Origin: Flavobacteriaceae bacterium PS02336
Lineage (GTDB): Bacteria > Bacteroidota > Bacteroidia > Flavobacteriales > Flavobacteriaceae
Direction: 5' to 3'
Length of the DNA: 64,000 bases
Assembly: GCA_029960065.1 (NCBI GenBank)
Contig: JASCOF010000005.1
Location: 124,001 to 188,000 of the forward strand
The notes under the pieces were generated by a model that saw nothing but the letters and a program-made list of their open reading frames with translations, was not told where the DNA came from and made no database searches. A program made the translations under genes and the position numbers. Shown here one piece after another: positions 33,973 to 42,587 of the stretch. Positions within the stretch are counted from its first letter, which is position 1; each line of letters begins with the position of its first letter.

Positions 33973-35334
33973 TCAACCAAAGAGAATGCTGGCAACATCT
34001 TCAATTTTAGCAACCAATTCGATTTTAATTCCGGTATTTTTTAAAGCTATTTTATTGTATTTGGAAACAAAGATAGTATCAAAACCTAGTTTTTCGGCTT
34101 CCTGAATACGCTGATCCACTCGGTTAACTGGACGAATTTCGCCAGAAAGTCCAACTTCGCCCGCAAAACAGAAACCTTTTCCAACCGGAATATCTTCATT
34201 CGATGATAAAATCGCGGCAACAACAGCTAAGTCAATTGCTGGATCATCAACAGAAATTCCTCCAGTAACATTTAAGAAAACGTCTTTCGCACCTAAACGG
34301 AATCCGGCTCTTTTTTCTAAAACAGCCAAGATCATATTCAGCCTTTTGGCATTGTAACCTGTTGTGCTTCGTTGCGGTGTTCCGTAAACAGCCGTACTTA
34401 CTAAAGACTGTATTTCGATCATTAAAGGACGCATACCTTCAAGTGTTGTGGCAATGGCAGTTCCAGATAATTCTTCGTCTTTATGAGAAATCAGAATTTC
34501 AGATGGATTGCTTACTTCACGTAAACCGCTTCCAAGCATTTCGTAAATTCCAAGTTCGGATGTAGACCCAAAACGGTTTTTTAAGGAACGTAAAATTCGG
34601 TAAATATGATTTCGATCGCCTTCAAATTGCAAAACGGTATCTACCATATGTTCCAAAATTTTTGGTCCTGCAATGTTTCCGTCTTTGGTAATATGCCCAA
34701 TCAGTATTACTGGAATATTGGTTTCTTTAGCAAATTTTATAAGTTCGGCGGTTGTTTCTCTAATTTGAGAAATACTTCCGGCCGTCGATTCAATGTAATC
34801 GGTATGTAAAGTTTGAATGGAGTCAATTATGACAACTTCGGGCTGAATGGTTTCAATTTGCTTGAAAATATTCTGCGTTTTAGTTTCGGTTAGAATATAG
34901 CAGTTGTCGCTATTTGGAGTTATTCTTTCCGCACGCATTTTGATTTGTTTCTGACTTTCTTCTCCAGAAACGTATAATGTTTTGTAAGGTAGTTTCAGTG
35001 AAACTTGAAGTAAAAGAGTACTTTTTCCGATGCCGGGTTCTCCGCCCAAAAGCGTTAAAGATCCAGGAACTAGTCCACCGCCTAAAACACGATTCAATTC
35101 TCCGTCGGTTGTGTCCATGCGGATTTCCTGAGTCGAATCGATTTCATCAATTTTTAAAGGTCTTGGCGCTTTGTTGGTTGAAGTTGGCTCGCTTTTCCAA
35201 GCCACTTTTTCCTGCTTCTGAATTATTTCTTCGGCAATGGTATTCCATTCTTTGCATGCGTTGCACTGCCCCTGCCATTTAGAATATTGGGTGCCGCAAT
35301 TTTGACAAAAAAAGGAAGTTTTAACTTTTGACAT
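33973..35334 (-). CDS. radA: DNA repair protein RadA
   Basis: Branch-migration ATPase helping RecA in recombinational repair. 453 residues. The N-terminal zinc finger CQNCGTQYSKWQGQCNACKE is followed by the RecA-like core with Walker A GGEPGIGKST (about residue 96), Walker B VVIIDSIQTL, and the RadA-specific KNRFGS loop. The C-terminal Lon-like domain contains GGISVDDPAIDLAVVAAI. The full length is normal. It begins 3 nt after the esterase stop, and the GT51 gene follows. The three genes share no obvious pathway. Confidence 0.97.
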   Translation of the reverse strand: MSKVKTSFFCQNCGTQYSKWQGQCNACKEWNTIAEEIIQKQEKVAWKSEPTSTNKAPRPLKIDEIDSTQEIRMDTTDGELNRVLGGGLVPGSLTLLGGEPGIGKSTLLLQVSLKLPYKTLYVSGEESQKQIKMRAERITPNSDNCYILTETKTQNIFKQIETIQPEVVIIDSIQTLHTDYIESTAGSISQIRETTAELIKFAKETNIPVILIGHITKDGNIAGPKILEHMVDTVLQFEGDRNHIYRILRSLKNRFGSTSELGIYEMLGSGLREVSNPSEILISHKDEELSGTAIATTLEGMRPLMIEIQSLVSTAVYGTPQRSTTGYNAKRLNMILAVLEKRAGFRLGAKDVFLNVTGGISVDDPAIDLAVVAAILSSNEDIPVGKGFCFAGEVGLSGEIRPVNRVDQRIQEAEKLGFDTIFVSKYNKIALKNTGIKIELVAKIEDVASILFG

Positions 35335-35337
35335 TAT

Positions 35338-36489
35338 TTACTTTTTTTTCGCAAGCGTATTCATTTCGTCGATTTTCTCATACATCATATCTTTATTCAA
35401 ATCGCCAATAGGCTCCATTTGCGAAGCATTCTGATATTTTTTTGATGCATGTTTCGGATCGCCTTGTTTTTCATACATTAATCCAAGTTCATATTCGCCT
35501 AACATTGCTTTTGGATAATTTACGTTTCCTATCTCGGCCATTTTACCCAATTCACTGTAAGCATTTTTTTTCAAGATAATATTTTCAATCACTTTAAAAT
35601 CGCTCATTCTAACAGGAATTTGTACGCCTAAAACTTTCGACATTTCATTGTATTTATTTTCTAAATATTCGGCATAACCTGATTCAAGAACGGCAATTTT
35701 ATTATTGTATTCTGCAGAATTAATTGGTCTGTAAACCTCAAAAATCTGATATAAAGCACTCGGAATAGAATGCAGTACTTCTGTGTAATGTGTTGTTCCT
35801 TTAAATAATTCGTATTTGTAATTTACTAACGGATTATTTGCAATTTTAATATTGCTGTCTAATTTTTCTATCGGTTCTTTTATTTTTTTAATATCTCCAT
35901 CGGCTGCAGATAAGTAATAAAAAATAGGTTCTTTAATTTTAGCAAATTTCTCTGGTATACGAACTTCCATTTTAGGCGCCAATTCTGGGCTGAAACAGAT
36001 ATAAGCATTAAAGAGAGGCTTTTCTTTATATAAATAAAAATTAGCAAAGCTGGCTGTTAAATCATGTCCCGCAATTATTCTGAAAGGAGAGGTGCGGTAT
36101 TTTTTTTCGATGTATGGAATTAGTTCTGCTCCAACGAATTCAAAAAACTGCGCTCCTTTCTCAAAAGGAAGCCCGTTATTCTGGTCAATCGTTGTATCGT
36201 CAAAACGTTCTCCGTCTTTATTTTGGTGAATTCCTATAATAATCATTTCTGGGACATCATCCCAATAAGAGCCATAACTTACAGCTCCAGAAAAAGGATC
36301 AAATAGATAATCTCCGTCCAATAAATAAAGAACTGGATATTTTTTGTCTTTGTTTGCTTCATAAGAAGCTGGAAGTCCGATTGTAATTCTTCGTTCTTCT
36401 CCCAGTTTTTCTGATTTAATATTATCGAACGTTTTTTGGGCAAACGACGAGAATGAAATCAAAAGTGTCAGTAGGTAAACTTTTTTCAT
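35338..36489 (-). CDS. Secreted esterase-D-type alpha/beta hydrolase with TPR-like tail
   Basis: 383 residues from the ATG at 36489, which begins the signal peptide MKKVYLLTLLISFSSFAQ. The frame also has an upstream ATG at 36501 that would add four residues. The putative-esterase family features are RRITIGLPASYEANKDKKYP, VLYLLDGDYLFDP, FRIIAGHDLTASFAN (the nucleophile position reads Asp in GHDLT, where the usual serine is expected) and a late GTTHYTEVLHSIP. The C-terminal 90 residues look like a TPR pair. The Asp at the elbow may mean the enzyme is inactive. First gene of the radA operon. Confidence 0.75.
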   Translation of the reverse strand: MKKVYLLTLLISFSSFAQKTFDNIKSEKLGEERRITIGLPASYEANKDKKYPVLYLLDGDYLFDPFSGAVSYGSYWDDVPEMIIIGIHQNKDGERFDDTTIDQNNGLPFEKGAQFFEFVGAELIPYIEKKYRTSPFRIIAGHDLTASFANFYLYKEKPLFNAYICFSPELAPKMEVRIPEKFAKIKEPIFYYLSAADGDIKKIKEPIEKLDSNIKIANNPLVNYKYELFKGTTHYTEVLHSIPSALYQIFEVYRPINSAEYNNKIAVLESGYAEYLENKYNEMSKVLGVQIPVRMSDFKVIENIILKKNAYSELGKMAEIGNVNYPKAMLGEYELGLMYEKQGDPKHASKKYQNASQMEPIGDLNKDMMYEKIDEMNTLAKKK

Positions 36490-36694
36490 GATTTGTGGCA
36501 TTTCAGTAAATTAAAAACGTATTGAAAATAGTGTAGCAATATACTATTTTATTTGCTTCTTTGTTAAATGGGGTAAAAATTGAAGCACAGTATTTTAGTG
36601 TCACAACCATTTTGGATTGAGACAAAAGAAGAATTCTTTGTGCAAAATTAGCTTTTGACAAAGGAAGTAAATTCTTAAAAAATAAAGAATTGAT

Positions 36695-37045
36695 TTAGGT
36701 TAGCGAATTGTCATTTTCGTTAGGGAAAATAATCCAAGGTTTGAAGGTTTTTGCTTCTTCAAAATCCAAAGTCGCATAAGAAATGATAATAATAATATCA
36801 TCTTTCTGAACTTTTCTTGCTGCAGGACCGTTCAAAGTGATTTCGCCCGAATTTTTTTCACCTTTAATAGCGTAAGTTTCAAAACGTTCGCCATTATTAA
36901 TGTTGACAATAGATACTTTTTCGCCTTCAATAATGTTTGAAGCTTCTAGTAAAGTTTCATCAATAGTAATGCTGCCAATATAATTTAAATCGGCACCCGT
37001 TACTTTAACGCGATGAATTTTTGATTTTATAACTTGAATTTGCAT
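36695..37045 (-). CDS. panD: Aspartate 1-decarboxylase
   Basis: Makes beta-alanine from aspartate for pantothenate synthesis. 116 residues with the self-cleavage site in LNYIGSITID (Gly-Ser, about residues 24-25), whose serine becomes the pyruvoyl cofactor, and the conserved NGERFETYAIKGEKNSGEI. The double-psi barrel length is typical. It follows panC by 14 nt on the same strand, a sensible pathway pair. The spacer to the esterase (36490-36694) is AT-rich and shows nothing else. Confidence 0.97.
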   Translation of the reverse strand: MQIQVIKSKIHRVKVTGADLNYIGSITIDETLLEASNIIEGEKVSIVNINNGERFETYAIKGEKNSGEITLNGPAARKVQKDDIIIIISYATLDFEEAKTFKPWIIFPNENDNSLT

Positions 37046-37059
37046 GCTGCAAAGTTAGA

Positions 37060-37908
37060 TTAATTTAATGAAATGGTGTCTATCAGTCTTATAGAATTAA
37101 CAAATACCGCTATAAATGCACGGTAATTTTTGCCATTCTCTTTCTTATCGATAGGTAAAAGTGTTGATTCATCAGCAATAACAAAATATTCAAGGTAGAA
37201 TACTGCATTGTCTTTGAAAGAATTTTCTACGAATTCCAGCGTTTCCTGCGGACTATGATTTTGAAAAATCTCTTTAGCTTCGTTTAAAGTCTTGTATATA
37301 ATAGAAGCCTCTTTTCGCTCTTGTGCTGAAAGACGTTCGTTACGCGAACTCATAGCAAGCTGGTTTTCTTCTCTAAAAATAGGACAGCCGACAATGTTTA
37401 CAGGTAAATGTGCTTTTTCGACCATTTTTTTAACAATTTGAAGCTGCTGAAAATCTTTTTCGCCAAAATAAGCATTGGTTGGTGTTACGATTTCAAAAAG
37501 CCTTTTTACAATTGTTCCAACTCCATTAAAATGCCCCGGCCTGAATTTTCCTTCCATTTGATTTTCCAATCCATCAAAATCAAAAGTCTGAGAAATAGTA
37601 TTTCCTTCGTAAATATCTTCGACAGAAGGAGCGTATAAAATGATTTTATCACTTAATGTACGCATTTTCTTAATATCTTCTTCTAGAGTTCTAGGATATT
37701 TTGCTAAATCTTCTGGGTTGTTAAACTGAGTTGGATTGACAAAAATGCTTACAACTGTGTCGTCGTTTTCTTTAAGAGAACGCTGCATTAAAGCCAAATG
37801 TCCTTGGTGTAAAGCGCCCATTGTTGGTACAAATCCAATAGTTGAATTTGCGGTTTTGATAGTCTTAATATAAGCTATCAAAGCAGCTTTACTGTAGAAA
37901 ATGTGCAT
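37060..37908 (-). CDS. panC: Pantothenate synthetase
   Basis: ATP-dependent condensation of pantoate and beta-alanine, the last step of pantothenate synthesis. 282 residues. The HIGH-like GALHQGHLALM near residue 34, VSIFVNPTQFN, the FRPGHFNGVGTIVKRLFEIV core and GEKDFQQLQIVKKMV are diagnostic, with the KMSKS-like SSRNERLS. It is first in the operon with panD. The divergent spacer 37909-38015 carries candidate promoters for both directions. Confidence 0.98.
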   Translation of the reverse strand: MHIFYSKAALIAYIKTIKTANSTIGFVPTMGALHQGHLALMQRSLKENDDTVVSIFVNPTQFNNPEDLAKYPRTLEEDIKKMRTLSDKIILYAPSVEDIYEGNTISQTFDFDGLENQMEGKFRPGHFNGVGTIVKRLFEIVTPTNAYFGEKDFQQLQIVKKMVEKAHLPVNIVGCPIFREENQLAMSSRNERLSAQERKEASIIYKTLNEAKEIFQNHSPQETLEFVENSFKDNAVFYLEYFVIADESTLLPIDKKENGKNYRAFIAVFVNSIRLIDTISLN

Positions 37909-37931
37909 TGAGGTATTATTAAAATTTTATG

Positions 37932-37939
37932 CAAACATA
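37932..37939 (-). promoter_or_regulatory. Probable -7 element for panC
   Basis: TATGTTTG on the minus strand, 23 nt before the panC ATG, matching TAnnTTTG. Confidence 0.5.
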
Positions 37940-37970
37940 ATATATTAGTTATAAACTGCATAAAATTTTG

Positions 37971-37978
37971 TAATTTTG
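37971..37978 (+). promoter_or_regulatory. Probable -7 element for the GT5-domain operon
   Basis: TAATTTTG lies 37 nt before the ATG at 38016. It faces the panC -7 element across 31 nt, so the two promoters may overlap. Confidence 0.5.
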
Positions 37979-38015
37979 CGACGTTTTTATTACCAAAATT
38001 AAGTAAAATACTATT

Positions 38016-38822
38016 ATGAAAGATAAGAGGATATTATATGTATCATCTGAAGTCGTGCCTTATTTGGCTGAAAATGAGGTTTCTTTAATGTCTTATGACG
38101 TTCCGAAAATGATTAATGACCAAGGCGGTCAGATAAGAATTTTCATGCCAAGATACGGAAATATCAACGAACGAAGACATCAATTACACGAAGTGATCAG
38201 ACTTTCAGGGATGAATTTGGTAGTGAATGATTTAGATATGCCGTTGATTATTAAGGTAGCATCAATTCCTAAGGAAAGAATTCAGGTGTACTTTATTGAT
38301 AATGATGAATACTTTAAACGTAAAGCAACTTTCGCCGATGAGGAAGGTGTTTTATATCCTGATAATGACGAAAGAGCAATCTTCTTTGCTAAAGGTGTTG
38401 TGGAAACAGTGAAAAAATTGAACTGGGTTCCAGATATCATTCACGTTCATGGCTGGCTGGCGGCAATGCTTCCAATCTACATGAAACACTATTACAAACA
38501 TGAAGCATTATTTTCTGAAACCAAAATCATTACTTCTGTTTACGGACAGTCGTTTGATGAGAATTTGGATTTGGAGATGATAAATAAAGTTAAATTTGAC
38601 GGTGTTCCGCATGAAGCTGTATCAGATTTAGAAGTTCCAAATTACGAGAATGTTTTAAAAGCAAGCATCTTGCATTCTGATGGAGTAATCATTGCATCAG
38701 AAAATGTTTCTCCAAGTTTAACAAAATTTATAGAATCTTCAGGAAAACCTTTTTTACCTTTCGCCACGAAAGATGCATTTGCTGACGCATATACAAATTT
38801 CTATAGAACGTTTGGACTTTAA
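38016..38822 (+). CDS. Stand-alone starch/glycogen synthase N-terminal (GT5) domain protein
   Basis: 268 residues resembling only the N-terminal half of glycogen synthase. It has ILYVSSEVVPYLAENEVSLM (compare the synthase KTGGL region, here altered), the MPRYGNINERRHQL loop, DERAIFFAKGVVETVK, and DIIHVHGWLAAMLPIYMK. The C-terminal GT1-type nucleotide-binding half is missing, although the gene is intact and followed 21 nt later by the next operon gene. The KxGGL glucan-binding motif is degenerate, so a normal synthase activity is doubtful. It is co-transcribed with a DUF4270 lipoprotein and glmS, which hints at a cell-envelope sugar role. Confidence 0.8.
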   Translation: MKDKRILYVSSEVVPYLAENEVSLMSYDVPKMINDQGGQIRIFMPRYGNINERRHQLHEVIRLSGMNLVVNDLDMPLIIKVASIPKERIQVYFIDNDEYFKRKATFADEEGVLYPDNDERAIFFAKGVVETVKKLNWVPDIIHVHGWLAAMLPIYMKHYYKHEALFSETKIITSVYGQSFDENLDLEMINKVKFDGVPHEAVSDLEVPNYENVLKASILHSDGVIIASENVSPSLTKFIESSGKPFLPFATKDAFADAYTNFYRTFGL

Positions 38823-38843
38823 ATTTTAACCTTATTATAAAAC

Positions 38844-40421
38844 ATGTATAATACTTCTTTTATTAAGAGAATTCTTTTAGCTTTAATTGTTGTTTTTTTA
38901 TATTCTTGCGACAAAGATTTTAATGCAATTGGTGATGGTATAGTTGGAGATGATCATTTTGGTCTTGAACCAGAAGAGTACAGTGTTTTAGCTTTCAATC
39001 AAGAAGTAACTCCAATTCAGTCAAATAGTATGGCTGTAAATGGCTTAGGAATTTTTGATAATCCGTTGTTTGGGACTACTACAGCTAACTTTGTTACACA
39101 AGTGGGTCTTGTTTCTTATGCGCCAACAATTGGAGAAGCACCAGTAATTGAAAGTGCAGTGCTTACTATTCCTTATTTTGTTAAAAATAAAACGACGGAT
39201 GCAGCTGGCGCTAGTACTTATCAGCTTGATTCTATTTATGGAGGTCAAGGATCAGATTTTAAATTGAAATTGAGTGTTTATGAGTCGGGTTATCAGATGA
39301 GAAATAGTTACTTTGCTGGTGGATCTCAGCTTCCTCAATTTTATTATACAGATCAAAATGCAGATTATTTTAATGTTGCGAGCAAGGTATTGTTGAATAA
39401 CGCTGAAGCAGCTCAGGAAAATGAGGCATTCTTTTTTGATTCTAAAGAAATAGTGACTAAAACTACGGATCCAGATACTAAAGTAGAAACAACAACTAGA
39501 GTAGCTCCGCAAATGGTTTTGAATCTTAGAAAAGAATTTTTTCAAGAGAAAATATTAAATGCAGCGTCTTCTAAGCTTTCTACTGAGGAAATTTTTCAGG
39601 AATATTTTAGAGGTTTGTATTTTATGGTAGAAAAATCTGGAAGTTCTAAAAGTAATTTGGCTTTATTAGATTTTTCTAAAGGAGTTATTACAATTAAATA
39701 TAAAGCTAAAACAGCTTCTACAACCGATGGAGACGCAACAGAAGATAAGCAGATTCTTGTAAACTTAAAAAGTACTGCGACAAGTACGGCTAGTTTTCTT
39801 CAGGATGTTAGAAGTGCTGAATACGAAAATGCGATTAAAACAAATGTAAACAAGGTTGACGGAGACGAAAAACTTTATTTAAAAGGAGGCCAGGGATCTG
39901 TTGCAGTTGTTCGTCTTAATGGATTTGCATCGGAGTTAGAAAACATTAGAAAAACCAATTGGAAAGTTAACGAGGCAAATCTTGTTTTCTATATTGATGC
40001 TGATAAAATGGTGAATACACAAGCGCCTCTAAGAGTTTATCTGTATAATTTGACTGATAATACCATATTAGCAGATTACTCTACAGATGAGACTACGCTT
40101 GGCGGATTAATCACCCTTGACTCTAATAAAAAGGGAAAATATTATAAATTGAGAATAACGAATCATATCCGTAATCTTATTAAAGATGCGACAGCTGTAA
40201 ATGTTGATCTAGGACTTGTTGTGTCACAAGCGCCGGGAATTGGTACGTTAAATGTGCTGAAAAATAAGATTCAAATTCAAGATGATCCAGTTAAATATTT
40301 TTCTCAAGCGCCGAGAACTTCGGTGATGAGTCCTTTAGGAACAGTCTTATACGGTGGAAAATCTTCTATTCCAGTTGATAAAAGATTGAAACTTCAGGTC
40401 TACTACACGAAACCAAATTAA
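38844..40421 (+). CDS. DUF4270 lipoprotein
   Basis: 525-residue predicted lipoprotein (lipobox LYSC at about residues 19-22, then DKDFNAIG). The N-terminus NAIGDGIVGDDHFGLEPEEY and the later DNPLFGTTTANFVTQVG are typical of the DUF4270 family of Bacteroidota. The rest is beta-rich, with Lys/Thr-rich stretches. Surface or outer-membrane location is inferred. The function of the family is unknown to me. It lies 21 nt after the GT5-domain gene and 7 nt before glmS, so the three form an operon. Confidence 0.85.
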   Translation: MYNTSFIKRILLALIVVFLYSCDKDFNAIGDGIVGDDHFGLEPEEYSVLAFNQEVTPIQSNSMAVNGLGIFDNPLFGTTTANFVTQVGLVSYAPTIGEAPVIESAVLTIPYFVKNKTTDAAGASTYQLDSIYGGQGSDFKLKLSVYESGYQMRNSYFAGGSQLPQFYYTDQNADYFNVASKVLLNNAEAAQENEAFFFDSKEIVTKTTDPDTKVETTTRVAPQMVLNLRKEFFQEKILNAASSKLSTEEIFQEYFRGLYFMVEKSGSSKSNLALLDFSKGVITIKYKAKTASTTDGDATEDKQILVNLKSTATSTASFLQDVRSAEYENAIKTNVNKVDGDEKLYLKGGQGSVAVVRLNGFASELENIRKTNWKVNEANLVFYIDADKMVNTQAPLRVYLYNLTDNTILADYSTDETTLGGLITLDSNKKGKYYKLRITNHIRNLIKDATAVNVDLGLVVSQAPGIGTLNVLKNKIQIQDDPVKYFSQAPRTSVMSPLGTVLYGGKSSIPVDKRLKLQVYYTKPN

Positions 40422-40428
40422 TAAATAT

Positions 40429-42279
40429 ATGTGTGGAATTGTTGGATATATCGGTCATAGAGACGCATATCCTATTGTAATCAAGGGCTTAAAGCGTCTT
40501 GAGTACAGAGGGTATGATAGTGCCGGTGTTATGCTGTATGACGAAGAGTCTGGCATAAAAGTTTGTAAAACAAAAGGTAAAGTGTCAGACCTTGAAGCTA
40601 AAGCTAATGAAGGTTTTACAATAAACGGAAATATTGGAATTGGACATACACGCTGGGCAACACATGGTGTTCCGAATGATGTGAATTCCCATCCTCACCT
40701 TTCAAATTCTGGAGATTTAGCAATTATCCATAATGGGATTATAGAGAATTATGCTCCTTTAAAAGAAGAGTTGATCAAAAGAGGTTATACTTTTAAATCA
40801 GATACAGATACAGAGGTTTTAGTTAATTTAATAGAAGAAGTTCAAAAGAAAGAAAATATTAAATTAGGTAAAGCAGTTCAGATTGCGCTTAACCAAGTGG
40901 TTGGAGCTTATGCAATTGCTGTTTTTGATAAAAAAAATCCAAACGAACTAGTTGCGGCTAGATTAGGAAGTCCGTTAGCAATTGGAGTTGGAGAAGGCGA
41001 ATATTTTATTGCTTCTGATGCTTCACCATTTATTGAATATACTTCTAACGCAGTGTATTTGGAAGATGGCGAAATGGCTAATATTAGACTGCATAAGCCA
41101 ATCAAAATCAGAAAAATTAAAGATGACTCTTTGGTAGATCCTTATATTCAAGAACTTCAAATGAATTTGGAGCAGATTGAAAAAGGCGGTTATGATCATT
41201 TCATGCTGAAAGAAATCTACGAACAGCCAAGTGTTATTAAAGATACTTACAGAGGAAGGCTTCATGCTAATGAAGGAATTGTTCAAATGGCTGGTGTTGA
41301 AGATAATCTTGAAAAATTCTTAAACGCAAAACGTATTCTAATTGTGGCTTGCGGTACTTCATGGCATGCAGGTTTAGTGGCAGAATACATTTTTGAAGAG
41401 TTTACACGTATTCCAGTTGAAGTAGAATATGCTTCAGAATTCAGATACAGAAATCCAATTATAAATAAAGACGATGTAGTTATTGCTATTTCTCAGTCTG
41501 GTGAGACTGCAGATACAATGGCGGCTATTAAATTAGCTAAAGAAAACGGAGCTTTCGTATTTGGTGTTTGTAATGTGGTAGGTTCTTCTATTTCAAGAGA
41601 AAGCCATGCAGGTGCTTATACACACGCGGGTCCAGAAATTGGAGTGGCTTCTACAAAAGCATTTACTACTCAGATCACGGTTTTAACAATGATCGCTTTG
41701 AGATTAGGAAAAGCGAAAGGAACATTATCAAATACCGATTTCCATAGATATCTTCAAGAATTAGAAATTATTCCTGAAAAAGTTGCCGAAGCATTAGAAA
41801 CTAATGATAAAGCAAAAGAAATCGCTGCTGCTTTTAAAGATTCGCCAAACTGTCTTTATTTAGGTAGAGGATATAATTTCCCAGTTGCTTTAGAGGGTGC
41901 TTTAAAACTAAAAGAAATTTCATATATCCATGCAGAAGGTTATCCAGCTGCTGAGATGAAACATGGTCCAATTGCTTTAATTGATGAGCAAATGCCAGTT
42001 ATCGTTATTGCTCCTAAACAAGGACATTACGATAAAATTGTAAGTAATATTCAGGAGATTAAATCAAGAAGCGGGAAAATTATCGCTGTGGTTACGAAAG
42101 GTGATATTCAGGTTCGTGAATTAGCAGATTATGTAATCGAGATTCCAGAAACTTCAGATGCATTGTCTCCATTAGTTACCACAATTCCGTTGCAATTACT
42201 TTCTTATTACATTGCTGTTATGAGAGGATGTAATGTTGACCAGCCGCGAAATTTGGCAAAGTCAGTTACAGTAGAATAG
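40429..42279 (+). CDS. glmS: Glutamine--fructose-6-phosphate aminotransferase
   Basis: Makes glucosamine-6-phosphate, the first step to UDP-GlcNAc for peptidoglycan and surface glycans. 616 residues. The N-terminal glutaminase domain starts at the catalytic Cys2 (MCGIVGYIGHRDAYP) and contains IGHTRWATHG and IHNGIIENY. Two SIS isomerase domains follow, with ACGTSWHAG, ISQSGETADTM, YLGRGYNFPVALEGALKLKEI and the C-terminal DQPRNLAKSVTVE. The length is typical. No glmS ribozyme leader is seen; the start is only 7 nt from the upstream stop. A terminator follows at 42305-42336. Confidence 0.98.
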   Translation: MCGIVGYIGHRDAYPIVIKGLKRLEYRGYDSAGVMLYDEESGIKVCKTKGKVSDLEAKANEGFTINGNIGIGHTRWATHGVPNDVNSHPHLSNSGDLAIIHNGIIENYAPLKEELIKRGYTFKSDTDTEVLVNLIEEVQKKENIKLGKAVQIALNQVVGAYAIAVFDKKNPNELVAARLGSPLAIGVGEGEYFIASDASPFIEYTSNAVYLEDGEMANIRLHKPIKIRKIKDDSLVDPYIQELQMNLEQIEKGGYDHFMLKEIYEQPSVIKDTYRGRLHANEGIVQMAGVEDNLEKFLNAKRILIVACGTSWHAGLVAEYIFEEFTRIPVEVEYASEFRYRNPIINKDDVVIAISQSGETADTMAAIKLAKENGAFVFGVCNVVGSSISRESHAGAYTHAGPEIGVASTKAFTTQITVLTMIALRLGKAKGTLSNTDFHRYLQELEIIPEKVAEALETNDKAKEIAAAFKDSPNCLYLGRGYNFPVALEGALKLKEISYIHAEGYPAAEMKHGPIALIDEQMPVIVIAPKQGHYDKIVSNIQEIKSRSGKIIAVVTKGDIQVRELADYVIEIPETSDALSPLVTTIPLQLLSYYIAVMRGCNVDQPRNLAKSVTVE

Positions 42280-42304
42280 ATTTTATTTAAAATACAAATA
42301 TGTT

Positions 42305-42336
42305 AAAAAAGCGAGATTTAGGTCTCGCTTTTTTTT
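42305..42336 (+). terminator. Terminator after glmS
   Basis: AAAAAAGCGAGA pairs with TCTCGCTTTTTTTT around a 6-nt loop, with a long T tail. Confidence 0.9.
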
Positions 42337-42587
42337 ATTGTCAAAAATTTTTTTCAGCATATGTATTTTTATGAATTTTTCATTTTTTTGATTAAAATTT
42401 ATATGTATGCATAGTATATTGGTTTTTCTTCTCGATTTCTTTGTTTTTATTCTAATAAATTGAATTAGTAAATAGTTAAAAAATTGTAAAAAATGATGCT
42501 AAATAGTAATTTTATTTAACGTTTTTTTATACATATTAAAATATTTGCTTATTTTGGCTATATATACTAACGAAAAAACTAACCCAA
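42337..42587. other. AT-rich leader with no gene
   Basis: 251 nt of highly AT-rich sequence between the glmS terminator and the TonB receptor start. I see no open frame, hairpin with a T tail, or riboswitch. Sequence such as TATTTTGG near 42554 is too weak to call a promoter. Confidence 0.5.

Noticed and set aside
38016-38822. Truncated pseudogene of glycogen synthase
   Set aside because: The frame is intact, ends naturally and is followed after 21 nt by the next operon gene with no remnant of the missing half.
40422-40428. glmS ribozyme leader
   Set aside because: The gap before glmS is only 7 nt, and no ribozyme-like structure can be placed there.
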